From assembly GCF_902859725.1 (NCBI RefSeq), contig NZ_CADIJP010000003.1:330665-394664 (forward strand): a DNA stretch of 64,000 bases, in the 5' to 3' direction. Below the pieces are notes generated by a model, which had not been told where the DNA came from, made no database searches, and worked only from the letters and a program-made list of their open reading frames with translations. The position numbers and the translations under genes are program-made. The stretch comes from Achromobacter mucicolens (GTDB lineage Bacteria > Pseudomonadota > Gammaproteobacteria > Burkholderiales > Burkholderiaceae_B). Positions 9,160-17,834 of the stretch are shown piece after piece. The stretch's first letter is position 1. Each line of letters opens with the position of its first letter.

Positions 9160-9711
9160 ATGGCAATCAAGAACACCGATACACAGTTTGGCGGCCTGGT
9201 CATCGCGCTGCACTGGCTCATGCTCATCGTGCTGGCCCTGGTCTACGCCTGCATGGAGCTGCGCGGCCTGGCCACGAAAGGCACCGATCTCTACAACAAC
9301 GTCAAGGCGCTGCATTTCTCGCTGGGGCTGTGCGTGATCGGGCTGGTTGTCTTGCGGCTGGGCATCCGCGTGGCCGCCGGCGCCGCGCCTGCCGTCCGGC
9401 CGCCGATGCCGACTTGGCAGGAGGTGCTTGCCCGGCTGATGCACTACGCCCTGTATGCCTTCATGATCGCCACGCCGATTCTCGGATGGCTGACGCTGAG
9501 CGCGGGCGGAAAGACCATTCCGCTGTTCGGCCTTGAGATGCCCGCCTTGGTAGGCGCGGACAAGGCGCTGGCAAGCCAGCTGAAGGAACTGCATGAAACC
9601 TTGGCGACGGCCGGCTACTTTCTGGTGGGCCTGCACGCCGCCGCGGCGCTGTTTCACCACTACATCCTGCAGGACAATACGCTGGCGCGCATGCTGCCGG
9701 GGCGCCGCTAA
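9160..9711 (+). CDS. cytochrome b561 family membrane protein
   Basis: This 183-residue protein with four hydrophobic helices matches the bacterial cytochrome b561 (CybB/YceJ) family, which passes electrons across the inner membrane using two b hemes. Candidate heme ligands lie in the helices: His18 (ALHW), His52 (LHFSLG), His95 (LMHYALY), His145 (LHETLA) and His159 (GLHAAAALFHH). An AAGGA ribosome binding site precedes the ATG. The gene follows the CDF gene closely and is probably in the same transcript. Confidence 0.88.
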   Translation: MAIKNTDTQFGGLVIALHWLMLIVLALVYACMELRGLATKGTDLYNNVKALHFSLGLCVIGLVVLRLGIRVAAGAAPAVRPPMPTWQEVLARLMHYALYAFMIATPILGWLTLSAGGKTIPLFGLEMPALVGADKALASQLKELHETLATAGYFLVGLHAAAALFHHYILQDNTLARMLPGRR

Positions 9712-9852
9712 CGCCAGGCCCAACGCAACGCGAAACGCCGAACCTGCGCCAGCCCCTAGGGAAATCCCGGGGCTAGCCTGGACTTTGCCCTTCCCCTAGA
9801 ATTTGCCCTGCCTTCACGCATTGAAGGCCGGCTCGGCAAGTTCCAAAGGCGC

Positions 9853-9900
9853 AACTGCCCGCAAGGCCGCTCAGTTTTTCTCGTCGACAACGGCGTCGAC
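9853..9900 (+). promoter_or_regulatory. candidate ANTAR (AmiR) dual-hexaloop RNA element in the amide operon leader
   Basis: The gap 9712-10034 before the amide operon holds no gene but several hairpins. Hairpin one (9853-9876) pairs AACTG with CAGTT and GC with GC around the loop AAGGCC, with an internal CCC/T bulge. Hairpin two (9883-9900) is a perfect six-base stem GTCGAC around the loop AACGGC. Both loops are six bases with A at position 1 and G at position 4, the known recognition pattern of ANTAR RNA-binding antiterminators. This operon encodes an AmiR-like ANTAR protein. Other foldbacks in the gap are at 9751-9774 (AGCCCC...GGGGCT) and 9810-9828 (GCCTTCA...TGAAGGC). A T-run at 9875-9879 follows hairpin one, but no clear U-tract terminator follows hairpin two. 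Confidence 0.5.
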
Positions 9901-10034
9901 ATCCTGCCGGGTTCTCGGCATACCCACACACCTATACACGTCTACGCGACTTTCGGCGTCGGCCTCTGCTCGTCCCTGCACTTTGCGCCGGGCGTCAGAC
10001 CGTGCGCGCCGCAAGCGCTCAAGGGGCCATCAAC

Positions 10035-11276
10035 ATGAGCATGAACCGCCGCCAGTTCCTCTCGTCCACCGCTGCCACCGCCGCCTCCGCCACCCTGATG
10101 GGGCTGGCGGGCTCGCGCGCCTTTGCGGCCGGCGAGGAAAAAATCAACGTCGCCGCCATCTACGATCTGTCGGGGGGCCTGGACATCTACGGCAAGCCGG
10201 TGATGGACGCGCTGCGATTCGCGGCCGAGGAAATCAACGCCAAGGGCGGCCTGCTGGACAGGCAGATCAACTTCATCGCCTATGACGCGCAGTCGAACAT
10301 GCAGCTGTATGCGCAGTTCGCGCAGCAGGCCGCGCTGCGCGACAAGGCCGCCGTGGTCCACGCCGGCATCACGTCGGCCTCGCGCGAGGTCGTGCGTCCG
10401 GTGCTCAACCGTTATCGCACCCTGTACTTCTACAACAACCAGTACGAAGGCGGTGTCTGCGATCGCAACTACTTCGCGGCCGGCGTGACGCCCGCGCAGA
10501 CCGTGCAGAAGCTCGCCCCCTACGCCGTCAAGAACTGGGGCAAGAAGGTGTACATCGTGGCCGCGGACTACAACTACGGCCAGATCGTGTCCAACTGGGT
10601 GCGCAAGTACGCGGCCGACGTGGGCGGCAAGACCGTCGCCACGGAATTCTTCCCGCTGGATGTGACCGATTTCGGCGCCGCCATCTCCAAGATCCAGGCC
10701 GCCTCGCCCGACTTCATCTGGTCGGGTCTGGTGGGCGGCGCGCACATGTCGTTCTACCGGCAATGGAAGGCCACCGGCATGACGGGCAAGATCCCGCTCG
10801 CCTCGACCACCTTTGCCGGCGGCAATGAACACATCGTGCTCTCGCCCGAGGAATGCAATGGCTTCCTGGTCTGCCAGAACTACCTGCAAGAGCTGCCCGG
10901 CGCGGCCAACGCCGACTTCGTCAAGCGCTTCCATGCCCGCTACGGCGCCGACTATCCCTACATCACCGAACTGGCCATGGGCGCCTATCAAGGCTTCATG
11001 TTGTGGGCCGAAGGCGTGCGCAAGGCGGGTTCGCTGGACCGCATGAAGGTCATCGAAGCGCTGGAATCGGGCATCGCCATCGATGCGCCGAGCGGCCGCG
11101 TGTCGCTGGACCCGGCCACCCACCACTGCACGCTGGACGTTCACATCGCCGAAGTGCGCGACCGCAAGCTCAATCTGGTCGAGAGCTTCCCGCAGCAGCA
11201 GCCCGGCGACACCGCGGCGGTCTGCGACCTGATCAAGAACCCGGCGGACAACCGTCAATACGCCATCAAGTTCTGA
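10035..11276 (+). CDS. amide/urea-type ABC transporter substrate-binding protein (Tat signal)
   Basis: The ATG at 10035 is chosen because AAGGGG lies at 10021-10026. It gives 413 residues starting MSMNRRQFLSS, a twin-arginine (Tat) export signal that ends near SRAFAAG. The mature protein is a periplasmic type I binding protein of the UrtA/AmiC/leucine-binding family, recognisable from INVAAIYDLSGGLDIYGKPV and from HAGITSASREVV. It most likely binds a short-chain amide or urea, because the operon also encodes permeases, ATPases, an amidase and AmiC/AmiR-type regulators. Tat export suggests that it folds in the cytoplasm before transport. The exact ligand is unknown. Confidence 0.88.
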   Translation: MSMNRRQFLSSTAATAASATLMGLAGSRAFAAGEEKINVAAIYDLSGGLDIYGKPVMDALRFAAEEINAKGGLLDRQINFIAYDAQSNMQLYAQFAQQAALRDKAAVVHAGITSASREVVRPVLNRYRTLYFYNNQYEGGVCDRNYFAAGVTPAQTVQKLAPYAVKNWGKKVYIVAADYNYGQIVSNWVRKYAADVGGKTVATEFFPLDVTDFGAAISKIQAASPDFIWSGLVGGAHMSFYRQWKATGMTGKIPLASTTFAGGNEHIVLSPEECNGFLVCQNYLQELPGAANADFVKRFHARYGADYPYITELAMGAYQGFMLWAEGVRKAGSLDRMKVIEALESGIAIDAPSGRVSLDPATHHCTLDVHIAEVRDRKLNLVESFPQQQPGDTAAVCDLIKNPADNRQYAIKF

Positions 11277-11283
11277 GCGTTCC

Positions 11284-12153
11284 ATGGATCTCGTTGCCAT
11301 TTATGCCATCGATATCCTGGGTGCGATCGCCATCCTGGCGCTGTTGAGCGTCGGGTTGGCGGTGGTGTTCGGGATGATGAAGATCATCAACCTCGCCCAC
11401 GGCGAGTTCATGATGCTGGGCGGCTACGTCGCCATCCTTGCCACCAACCAGTGGGGCGTGCCGATCTGGATCTCCATGCTGGTGCTGGCCCCCTTGATCG
11501 TCGGCGTCTTCGGCGTGCTGGTCGAGCACCTGCTGGTGCGCCATCTGTACGGCCGCATGATCGACACCATGCTGGCGACCTGGGGACTGTCGCTGGCCGT
11601 CATCGGCCTGGCCACGATGGTCTTTGGCAACACCACGGTCGGCATTTCCTCGCCCCTGGGCGGCATCACGATCGGCGCGCGCCAGGCAAGCGGCTACACG
11701 CTCTTTCTGATTGCGCTGGCCGCCGGCGTCATGGTGGCGCTGTGGTGCCTATTGCGCTTTACCGATTTCGGCCTGCGCGCCCGCGCCTGCATGCAGAACG
11801 CCGCGATGGCCAATGCGCTGGGCATGAACCCCAATGGCGTCTACAAGATGACCTTCGGTCTGGGCGCCGCCTTGTCCGGTCTGGCGGGCGCCGTGCTCGC
11901 CCCGCTGACCGGCGTCATCCCGACCATCGGCGCGGCCTATATCGCCAAGGCCTTCATCACCGTCATCAGCGGCGGCAGCGCCGTCATCGCCGGCACGGTA
12001 AGCGCATCGGGATTTTTCGGCGCCATCAGCCAGGGCGTGACCTTTCTTGCCACGCCGGTTTACGGCCAGGTGGCCTTGCTGCTGGCCGCCATCGTGCTGA
12101 TCCGTCTGCTGCCGCAAGGCATCACCGGCCGATTCTTCAAGCGAGCGATCTGA
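11284..12153 (+). CDS. ABC transporter permease, UrtB/LivH type
   Basis: This 289-residue hydrophobic protein has many helices and the family motif MMKIINLAHGEFMMLGGYVA near residues 32-51. It is the first of two permeases of a urea/branched-chain-type importer. It starts 7 bp after the binding-protein gene, and its stop overlaps the next start (TGATG). Given the amidase and amide regulators downstream, amide uptake is the likely function. Sequence alone cannot separate urea, amide and amino acid transport. Confidence 0.9.
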   Translation: MDLVAIYAIDILGAIAILALLSVGLAVVFGMMKIINLAHGEFMMLGGYVAILATNQWGVPIWISMLVLAPLIVGVFGVLVEHLLVRHLYGRMIDTMLATWGLSLAVIGLATMVFGNTTVGISSPLGGITIGARQASGYTLFLIALAAGVMVALWCLLRFTDFGLRARACMQNAAMANALGMNPNGVYKMTFGLGAALSGLAGAVLAPLTGVIPTIGAAYIAKAFITVISGGSAVIAGTVSASGFFGAISQGVTFLATPVYGQVALLLAAIVLIRLLPQGITGRFFKRAI

Positions 12154-13145
12154 TGCGTGTACCTGTGATTTCTCTGGCGCTGGGCGCCGCGGCCGTCGCC
12201 GCCGCGATCCTGTTGCCCACCGTCGTCGACATGTTCAGCCTCTTGTCCATGACGGTCTACCTCGTCATGGCGTTGCTGGCCCTGAGCCTGGCGTTCGTCT
12301 GGGGGCACGGCGGCATCCTGTGCTTCGGGCAGGCCGCCTTCTTTGGCCTGGGCGCCTACGCCTGGGCGATCGGCGCCTTCAACTTCGGCCCCGGCCTTGC
12401 CGCTATGGCCCTGGCGGTCGCCGTGCCGGCAGCCTTTGCCGCCCTGCTGGGCTACTTCATGTTCTACGGCAAGATCAGCGACGTCTATCTGGGCGTCATC
12501 ACGCTGGCCGTGACCTTGATCCTGTTCAACCTGATGAATTCGACCTCGGGCGACAGCTATCGCATCGGCCAGGCGCTGCTGGGCGGATTCAATGGCATTC
12601 CGTCCATTCCGCCGCTGACGCTGCCGGGCGCGGCCGAACCCCTGTCGCCCGAAGGCACGTTCACGCTGGCCGCGCTGATCCTGATCGCGGCGTACTTCGG
12701 CCTGCGCGCCGTCATGGCCTCGCGCTTTGGCCGCGTGGTCGCCGCCGTCCGTGAAAACGAGCAGCGCGCGCTGCTGCTGGGCTACAACGCCAGCCTGTAC
12801 AAGCTGGCCGCGTTCACGCTGGGCGGCGCGCTGGCTGGCCTTGCCGGCATGCTCTACGCCAACTGGGGCGCCTTCGTCAGCCCTGGCGTGTTCGGCCTGT
12901 CGCAGTCGGCGCAGATCATCATCTGGGTGATCGTCGGCGGCCGGGGCACGTTGATCGGCCCCATCATCGCCTGCGTGGCGCTGCAAGCCATGGTCACGCA
13001 ACTGGGCGCGCAGCACACCGTCGACACCGGCCTGGTGCTGGGCGTCATCCTGATTCTCTTCGTTCTGTTGATCCCGCGCGGCCTGGCCCCGACGGTGCTC
13101 GACGCGTGCCGCCGCATGGTGCGGCCGGCCAAGGAGCAAACATGA
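12153..13145 (+). CDS. ABC transporter permease, UrtC/LivM type
   Basis: The ATG at 12153 overlaps the previous stop and gives 330 residues starting MRVPVISLALGAAAVAAAI. The protein has multiple helices and the LivM-type motifs LSLAFVWGHGGILCFGQAAF and VRENEQRALLLGYN, the latter being the cytoplasmic loop that contacts the ATPase. It forms the second half of the membrane channel with the UrtB/LivH-type protein. An upstream in-frame extension would run inside the previous gene and was not used. The stop overlaps the next gene (ATGA). Confidence 0.9.
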   Translation: MRVPVISLALGAAAVAAAILLPTVVDMFSLLSMTVYLVMALLALSLAFVWGHGGILCFGQAAFFGLGAYAWAIGAFNFGPGLAAMALAVAVPAAFAALLGYFMFYGKISDVYLGVITLAVTLILFNLMNSTSGDSYRIGQALLGGFNGIPSIPPLTLPGAAEPLSPEGTFTLAALILIAAYFGLRAVMASRFGRVVAAVRENEQRALLLGYNASLYKLAAFTLGGALAGLAGMLYANWGAFVSPGVFGLSQSAQIIIWVIVGGRGTLIGPIIACVALQAMVTQLGAQHTVDTGLVLGVILILFVLLIPRGLAPTVLDACRRMVRPAKEQT

Positions 13146-13876
13146 GCACGCTGCTGTTGGAAACCCAGGGCCTGGGCGTGAGCTTCGGTGGCGTGCACGC
13201 CGTCAGAGAGGTCGATTTCCGGCTGGAACGCGGTGAAGTGCGCTGCCTGATCGGCCCCAACGGCGCCGGCAAAAGCACGTTCTTCAAGATGCTGTCGGGC
13301 CAGTTGCAGCCCAGCCGCGGCGAGATCCGCTTCAAGGGGCGCCCCCTGCGCGGGCTGGCCACGCACGAAGTGGCGCGTTTGGGCATCGGCATCAAGACCC
13401 AGGTGCCCAGCGTTTTCGAAGGGTTGGACGTGCGCGAGAACCTGCGCCTGGCCGCGGCGCGGCGCGCGCAGGGCGTGCCGGACGAGATCGCCGCCCAGGT
13501 GCTGGCGGAAATCGGCCTGGACGCGGTGGCCGGCACGCCGGTCAACGCGCTGGCCCACGGCCAACGGCAATGGGTCGAGCTTGGCATGATCCTGGCGTCA
13601 CGGCCCGAGCTGGTGCTGCTGGACGAACCGGCAGCCGGCATGACGCACCAGGAGGTGCGCAAGACAGCCGACCTGATTGGCGCCATCAACCGCCACAGCA
13701 CCGTGGTCGTGGTCGAGCACGACATGGCCTTTATCCGGCTGATCGCCGGCCGCATCACGGTCTTCAACCAGGGCGAAGTGCTGGCCGAAGGCAGCTTCGA
13801 CGACATCATGGCGCATGCCGAAGTGCGTGCCGCCTATCTGGGCAAGCAAGGAGAGACACATGCTCCAGGCGCGTGA
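13142..13876 (+). CDS. ABC transporter ATP-binding protein, UrtD/LivG type
   Basis: This 244-residue ATPase starts at the ATG overlapping the previous stop, after AAGGAG. It has Walker A GPNGAGKST, a modified signature LAHGQRQWVELG in place of LSGGQ, Walker B LVLLDEPAAGMT and the switch His in VVEHDMAF. EPAAGMT together with HGQRQWVELG is typical of the LivG/UrtD subgroup. It energises import with the second ATPase, whose start lies 17 bp inside its 3' end. Confidence 0.9.
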   Translation: MSTLLLETQGLGVSFGGVHAVREVDFRLERGEVRCLIGPNGAGKSTFFKMLSGQLQPSRGEIRFKGRPLRGLATHEVARLGIGIKTQVPSVFEGLDVRENLRLAAARRAQGVPDEIAAQVLAEIGLDAVAGTPVNALAHGQRQWVELGMILASRPELVLLDEPAAGMTHQEVRKTADLIGAINRHSTVVVVEHDMAFIRLIAGRITVFNQGEVLAEGSFDDIMAHAEVRAAYLGKQGETHAPGA

Positions 13877-14564
13877 CCTGAAGGCCGGGTACGGCCGCAT
13901 CCCGGTGCTGCATGGCGTGAGCTTCAGCATGGCCGCCGGGGAATTCACCGGCATCCTGGGCCGCAACGGCATGGGCAAGACCACGTTGTTGCGCACATTG
14001 ATGGGCGAGCTGCCGCTCACCGGCGGCGACCTGACGCTGGCCGACCGGAAGATCGGCGCGCTTGCCCCGCATGCGCGCGCGCGCCAGGGCCTGGGCTTCG
14101 TGCCGCAAGGCCGGCAGATCTTCCCCGCGCTGAGCGTGGCTGAAAACCTGCGCATGGGCTGCGTGAAGAACCTGCGCGGCGCCGATGCCATGATCGCCTC
14201 GGTGTTGAAGGTCTTTCCGCGTCTGCAAAGGCTGCTCGATCGTCCCGGCGGCAGCCTGTCGGGCGGCGAACAGCAATTGCTGGCGCTGGCCCGCTGCCTG
14301 TGCGGCGAACCCAAGCTGATGCTGCTGGACGAACCCACCGAAGGCATCCAGCCGTCTATCTGCGATGAGATCGTCGAGGCCTTGCAGACGCTGCGCGCCT
14401 CGCATGGCATCGCCATCCTGCTGGTCGAACAGGACATCGACTTCCTGTGCGCGCTGTCCGACCGCATCCTGGTGCTGGAAAAAGGCGAGCTGATCGCCGA
14501 CGTTCCCACCGCCACCACCACACCCCAAGAGATCGCCCGGCGTTACGGCGGTCTGCAATCCTGA
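13860..14564 (+). CDS. ABC transporter ATP-binding protein, UrtE/LivF type
   Basis: The ATG at 13860 follows AAGGAG and gives 234 residues starting MLQARDLKAGYGRIPVLHGV. Walker A is GRNGMGKTT, the signature is SLSGGEQQLLALARCL and Walker B is LMLLDEPTEGIQPSI. The TEGIQPSI sequence is typical of UrtE-type urea/amide ATPases rather than LivF. This supports an amide or urea substrate for the whole transporter. Confidence 0.9.
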   Translation: MLQARDLKAGYGRIPVLHGVSFSMAAGEFTGILGRNGMGKTTLLRTLMGELPLTGGDLTLADRKIGALAPHARARQGLGFVPQGRQIFPALSVAENLRMGCVKNLRGADAMIASVLKVFPRLQRLLDRPGGSLSGGEQQLLALARCLCGEPKLMLLDEPTEGIQPSICDEIVEALQTLRASHGIAILLVEQDIDFLCALSDRILVLEKGELIADVPTATTTPQEIARRYGGLQS

Positions 14565-14577
14565 TACGGAATCCGAG

Positions 14578-16089
14578 ATGTCCCTTCCCCGTCCCACCCT
14601 GGAAGCGCTGGATCAGGCCGCGCGCCGCATCGGCCTGAATCTGGACGATGCCACGCTGCACGCCTACGGCAGCATTCTGGAGGCCACGTTTGCCGAATAC
14701 GATCAGGTCGATGCGCTGATCGATCAGCCGCCGGTGGTGCGCTATCCGCGCACGCCCGGCGTGCAGCCCGAAGACAACCCGCTCAACGCCTGGTATGTGC
14801 GCACCGAGATCGACGGCCGCCCCGGCGGTCCGCTGGCGGGCAAGCGCGTGGTGCTCAAGGACAACGTCTGCCTGGCCGGCGTGCCCATGATGAACGGCGC
14901 GGCCACGCTGCGCGGCTACGTGCCCGACCAGGACGCCACCGTCGCCACGCGTATTCTGGATGCCGGCGGCCGCATTGTCGGCAAGGCCCATTGCGAGTAC
15001 TTCTGCGTGTCCGGCAGCAGCCATACCAATGCCGCGGGCCCGGTGCGCAACCCGCGCAACCCCGAGCACTCTGCCGGCGGCTCGTCCTCGGGCGCGGCGG
15101 CCCTGGTCGGCGCCGGCGAAGCCGACATGGCCATCGGCACGGACCAGGGCGGGTCGGTGCGCATTCCGGCGGCCTACTCCGGCATCTACGGCATGAAGCC
15201 CACCCACGGCCTCATTCCCTATACCGGCATCATGCCGATCGAAATGACGCTGGACCACGCCGGCATCATGACCGCCAATGTGGCTGACAACGCCTTGCTG
15301 CTGGACGCCATCGCCGGCGCCGACGGACTGGACCCGCGCCAGCAAGGCCTGCCCGCCAAGCGCCCGTCCTACCGCGACGCGTTGGACATGCCGCTCAAGG
15401 GGTTGCGCGTTGGCGTCGTGCCCGAGGGCTTTGGCTGGGCAAACAGTGAAAGCGAGGTGGACGAAGCGGTGCGCAAGGCAGCCCGGGAGATGGCCGCGCT
15501 GGGCGCCGACGTCATCGAGCTGCCGGTGCCCCTGCACCGCAAGGGCCATGCCATCTGGACGCCGATCGCGGTCGAGGGCACCACCCAGCAGATGAAAGGC
15601 TTCAATTACGGCACCAACTGGAAGGGCCTGTACGTGACCGGCCTGATGCAGGCGCAACGCCACTGGCGCGACCACGCCGACGAGTTCCCGCACGACGTCA
15701 AGACCTGCCTGCTGGCCGGCGAATACTTCTACGCGCGCTACGGCGGCCAGTACTATGGCAAGGCGCAAAACCTCGCGCGCCGCCTGCGCCAGGCCTATGA
15801 TCAGGCTTTGGACCGCGTCGACCTGCTGTTGATGCCGACCGTGCCCATGCGCGCGCCCCGTCTCATCGATGCCGGCGCGGCCCCGGACCTCTTCGTGACC
15901 CGCGCCCTTGAAATGAACGCCAATACCGCGCCCTTCGACGTCACCGGCCATCCGGCCATCTCCGTGCCCTGCGCCCTGCGCGACGGCCTGCCCGTCGGGA
16001 TGATGCTGGTGGGCCGCCATTTCGACGAAACGACGCTGTATCGCGCCGCCCATGCTTTCGAGCAATCGCTCGACTGGACATCGCTGTGA
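14578..16089 (+). CDS. amidase signature (AS) family amidohydrolase
   Basis: This 503-residue enzyme carries the complete Ser-cisSer-Lys triad of the amidase signature family: Lys94 in VVLKDN, the cis-Ser Ser169 in GGSSSG and the nucleophile Ser193 in TDQGGSVRIPA. It should hydrolyse an amide to the carboxylic acid and ammonia in the cytoplasm. The surrounding transporter and AmiC/AmiR-like regulators point to an imported small amide as substrate. The classical Pseudomonas operon uses a nitrilase-fold AmiE, so here an unrelated fold does the hydrolysis. The stop overlaps the next start (GTGA). Confidence 0.92.
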   Translation: MSLPRPTLEALDQAARRIGLNLDDATLHAYGSILEATFAEYDQVDALIDQPPVVRYPRTPGVQPEDNPLNAWYVRTEIDGRPGGPLAGKRVVLKDNVCLAGVPMMNGAATLRGYVPDQDATVATRILDAGGRIVGKAHCEYFCVSGSSHTNAAGPVRNPRNPEHSAGGSSSGAAALVGAGEADMAIGTDQGGSVRIPAAYSGIYGMKPTHGLIPYTGIMPIEMTLDHAGIMTANVADNALLLDAIAGADGLDPRQQGLPAKRPSYRDALDMPLKGLRVGVVPEGFGWANSESEVDEAVRKAAREMAALGADVIELPVPLHRKGHAIWTPIAVEGTTQQMKGFNYGTNWKGLYVTGLMQAQRHWRDHADEFPHDVKTCLLAGEYFYARYGGQYYGKAQNLARRLRQAYDQALDRVDLLLMPTVPMRAPRLIDAGAAPDLFVTRALEMNANTAPFDVTGHPAISVPCALRDGLPVGMMLVGRHFDETTLYRAAHAFEQSLDWTSL

Positions 16090-17225
16090 CCGCCACCACC
16101 GGCCATCGGGTCGGCCTGCTGTTCTCGCACGAGAGCTTGACGGCGGCCACCGAGATCACCCAGGAAAACGCCACGCTGCTGGCCATCGACGAGGTCAATG
16201 CCGCCGGCGGCATCGGCGGGGTGCCTCTGGTTCCTGTCAGCGCACGCGTGGGCGCCCAGCCGGCCGACTATCGCCAAGCCGCCGAATGGCTCTGCGACCG
16301 CGAGCGCGTGCCGCTGATCTTCGGCACCCATATGTCCAGCACCCGCAAGGCCGTGCTGCCGGTCGTCGAAAGCCGCCGCGCGCTGCTGTTCTACGCCACG
16401 CTCTACGAGGGTTTCGAGTACTCGCCCTATTGCTTCTACGGCGGCTCGGTGCCCAACCAGAACTCGGTGCAGCTGGCCAGTTACGTGATCCGCCACTTCG
16501 GCAACCGCGTGCTCTTCATTGGCGGCCAGTACGTCTACCCGCGCGAGTCGAACCGCATCATGCGCGAGCTCTACGAGCAGGCGGGCGGCGAAGTGGTCGA
16601 CGAGGTCTACCTGCCGCTGAACGCGCCCCAGGAAGACCTGGCCGATGTCCTTAAGCGCGCCGTGGCGTTGCGTCCGGACGCCATCTACTCGACCATGGTC
16701 GGCCGGGACATCGTCAAGCTGTACCGCGCGTACCGCGAGCTGGGCCTGGACCCGGCGCGCATGCCCATCGTCAGCCTTGCCACCAACGAGACCGACGTGG
16801 CAGCGCTTACCGCTGAAGAAGCCGAAGGCCACATCACGGCCGCGCCCTACTTCGCGTCCCTGGACACTGCGCCCAGCCGCCGGTTCGCCCAGGCCTACCA
16901 TGCGCGCTTCGGCGAAGACAGCCCGATCACGGCAGGCGCCGAAGCCGCCTACTCCCAGGTCCATCTCGTGGCCGACGCCGCGCGCCGCGCGGGCGGTCTG
17001 GCCGTGCCCGACCTGGTTCAGGCCCTGGACGGCGCCCAGTTCGAAGCGCCCCAAGGCCTGGTCACCATCGATGGCGACACGCAGCACACCTCGCTCTGGC
17101 CGCGCATCGCGCGCATCGATGCGCAGCGCCAGTTCAAGATCATCTACGCCGCGCGGGCCGCGGTGCGGCCGGTGCCGTACCTCGTGGACCACGCGCTCGA
17201 CCCCGAGGCCCTGGCGCTACCGTGA
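16086..17225 (+). CDS. amiC: AmiC-like cytoplasmic amide sensor (periplasmic-binding-protein fold)
   Basis: This 379-residue protein has the type I binding-protein fold (RVGLLFSHESLTAATE; FGTHMSSTRKAVLPVVES) but no signal peptide, so it stays in the cytoplasm. That, and its position directly before an AmiR-like gene, fits AmiC, which holds AmiR inactive until an amide binds. It resembles the exported binding protein of the same operon in layout (LYEG, GGxxY segments), so the operon may hold a duplicated pair used for transport and for sensing. Translation starts at a GTG that overlaps the amidase stop, and the next gene starts the same way. Ligand specificity is not known. Confidence 0.82.
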   Translation: MTATTGHRVGLLFSHESLTAATEITQENATLLAIDEVNAAGGIGGVPLVPVSARVGAQPADYRQAAEWLCDRERVPLIFGTHMSSTRKAVLPVVESRRALLFYATLYEGFEYSPYCFYGGSVPNQNSVQLASYVIRHFGNRVLFIGGQYVYPRESNRIMRELYEQAGGEVVDEVYLPLNAPQEDLADVLKRAVALRPDAIYSTMVGRDIVKLYRAYRELGLDPARMPIVSLATNETDVAALTAEEAEGHITAAPYFASLDTAPSRRFAQAYHARFGEDSPITAGAEAAYSQVHLVADAARRAGGLAVPDLVQALDGAQFEAPQGLVTIDGDTQHTSLWPRIARIDAQRQFKIIYAARAAVRPVPYLVDHALDPEALALP

Positions 17226-17830
17226 CCGCCTCCCTGACCCGGCCCGGCCGCAGCACCACGGCGCTGCGCGAACTGAACGGCCTGCGCGTGCTGGTCCTGC
17301 ACCCGCAGGATGCCGAATCGCGTCTGTTGATGTCGCATCTGAAACGCATCGGCTGCGTGCCGACCCAGCAATGGCCGCTGCCCGATACGCTCTGCACCGA
17401 TACCGACGTGGTCGTTCTGCCCATCGAAGAAGACTATCGCGACGCCATCCAGAAGCTGGCCGATGGCCTGAATGCGCTGAGCCCGCCGCTGGTCGGCATC
17501 GTCGAGTACGAGAACCCTGCCACGCTGCAACTGGTGCTGCATAGCGGATGCACCGGCGTCATCGAACGGCCGATCCGCCCTTTTGGCCTGCTGACCCAGC
17601 TGCTGCTGGCGCGCACCGCCTGGCGCCAGCAGGCCGCCACGATGGCACACATGCGCAAGCTCGAAGGGCGTTACGCCGCGGTCAGCAAGGTCGCCACCGC
17701 CAAGACGCTGCTGATCGCGCGCGAAGGCATCACCGAAAACGAGGCGCACCGCCGAATCCAGGGGCGCGCCATGGCCACGCGATCGTCGCTCGAAGACGTG
17801 GCGCAAACCATCATCAACGAATTCTCCTGA
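17222..17830 (+). CDS. amiR: AmiR-like ANTAR-domain RNA-binding antiterminator
   Basis: This 202-residue protein has a degenerate receiver-like N-terminus (LRVLVLHPQDAESRLLMSHL) without a clear phospho-acceptor Asp, then a coiled-coil segment near residues 140-155. It ends in an ANTAR domain: ATAKTLLIAREGITENEAHR, then RIQGRAMATRSSLEDVAQTI. This is the domain order of AmiR. In that family the protein stabilises an RNA hairpin and prevents termination in the operon leader. The leader at 9853-9900 carries matching hexaloops. The GTG start overlaps the AmiC-like stop, consistent with coupled translation of the regulator pair. Confidence 0.87.
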   Translation: MTASLTRPGRSTTALRELNGLRVLVLHPQDAESRLLMSHLKRIGCVPTQQWPLPDTLCTDTDVVVLPIEEDYRDAIQKLADGLNALSPPLVGIVEYENPATLQLVLHSGCTGVIERPIRPFGLLTQLLLARTAWRQQAATMAHMRKLEGRYAAVSKVATAKTLLIAREGITENEAHRRIQGRAMATRSSLEDVAQTIINEFS

Positions 17831-17834
17831 TCCC

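Noticed and set aside
11451-12152. Upstream extension of the second permease frame
   Set aside because: Lies entirely inside the first permease gene and has an Arg/His-rich shadow composition.
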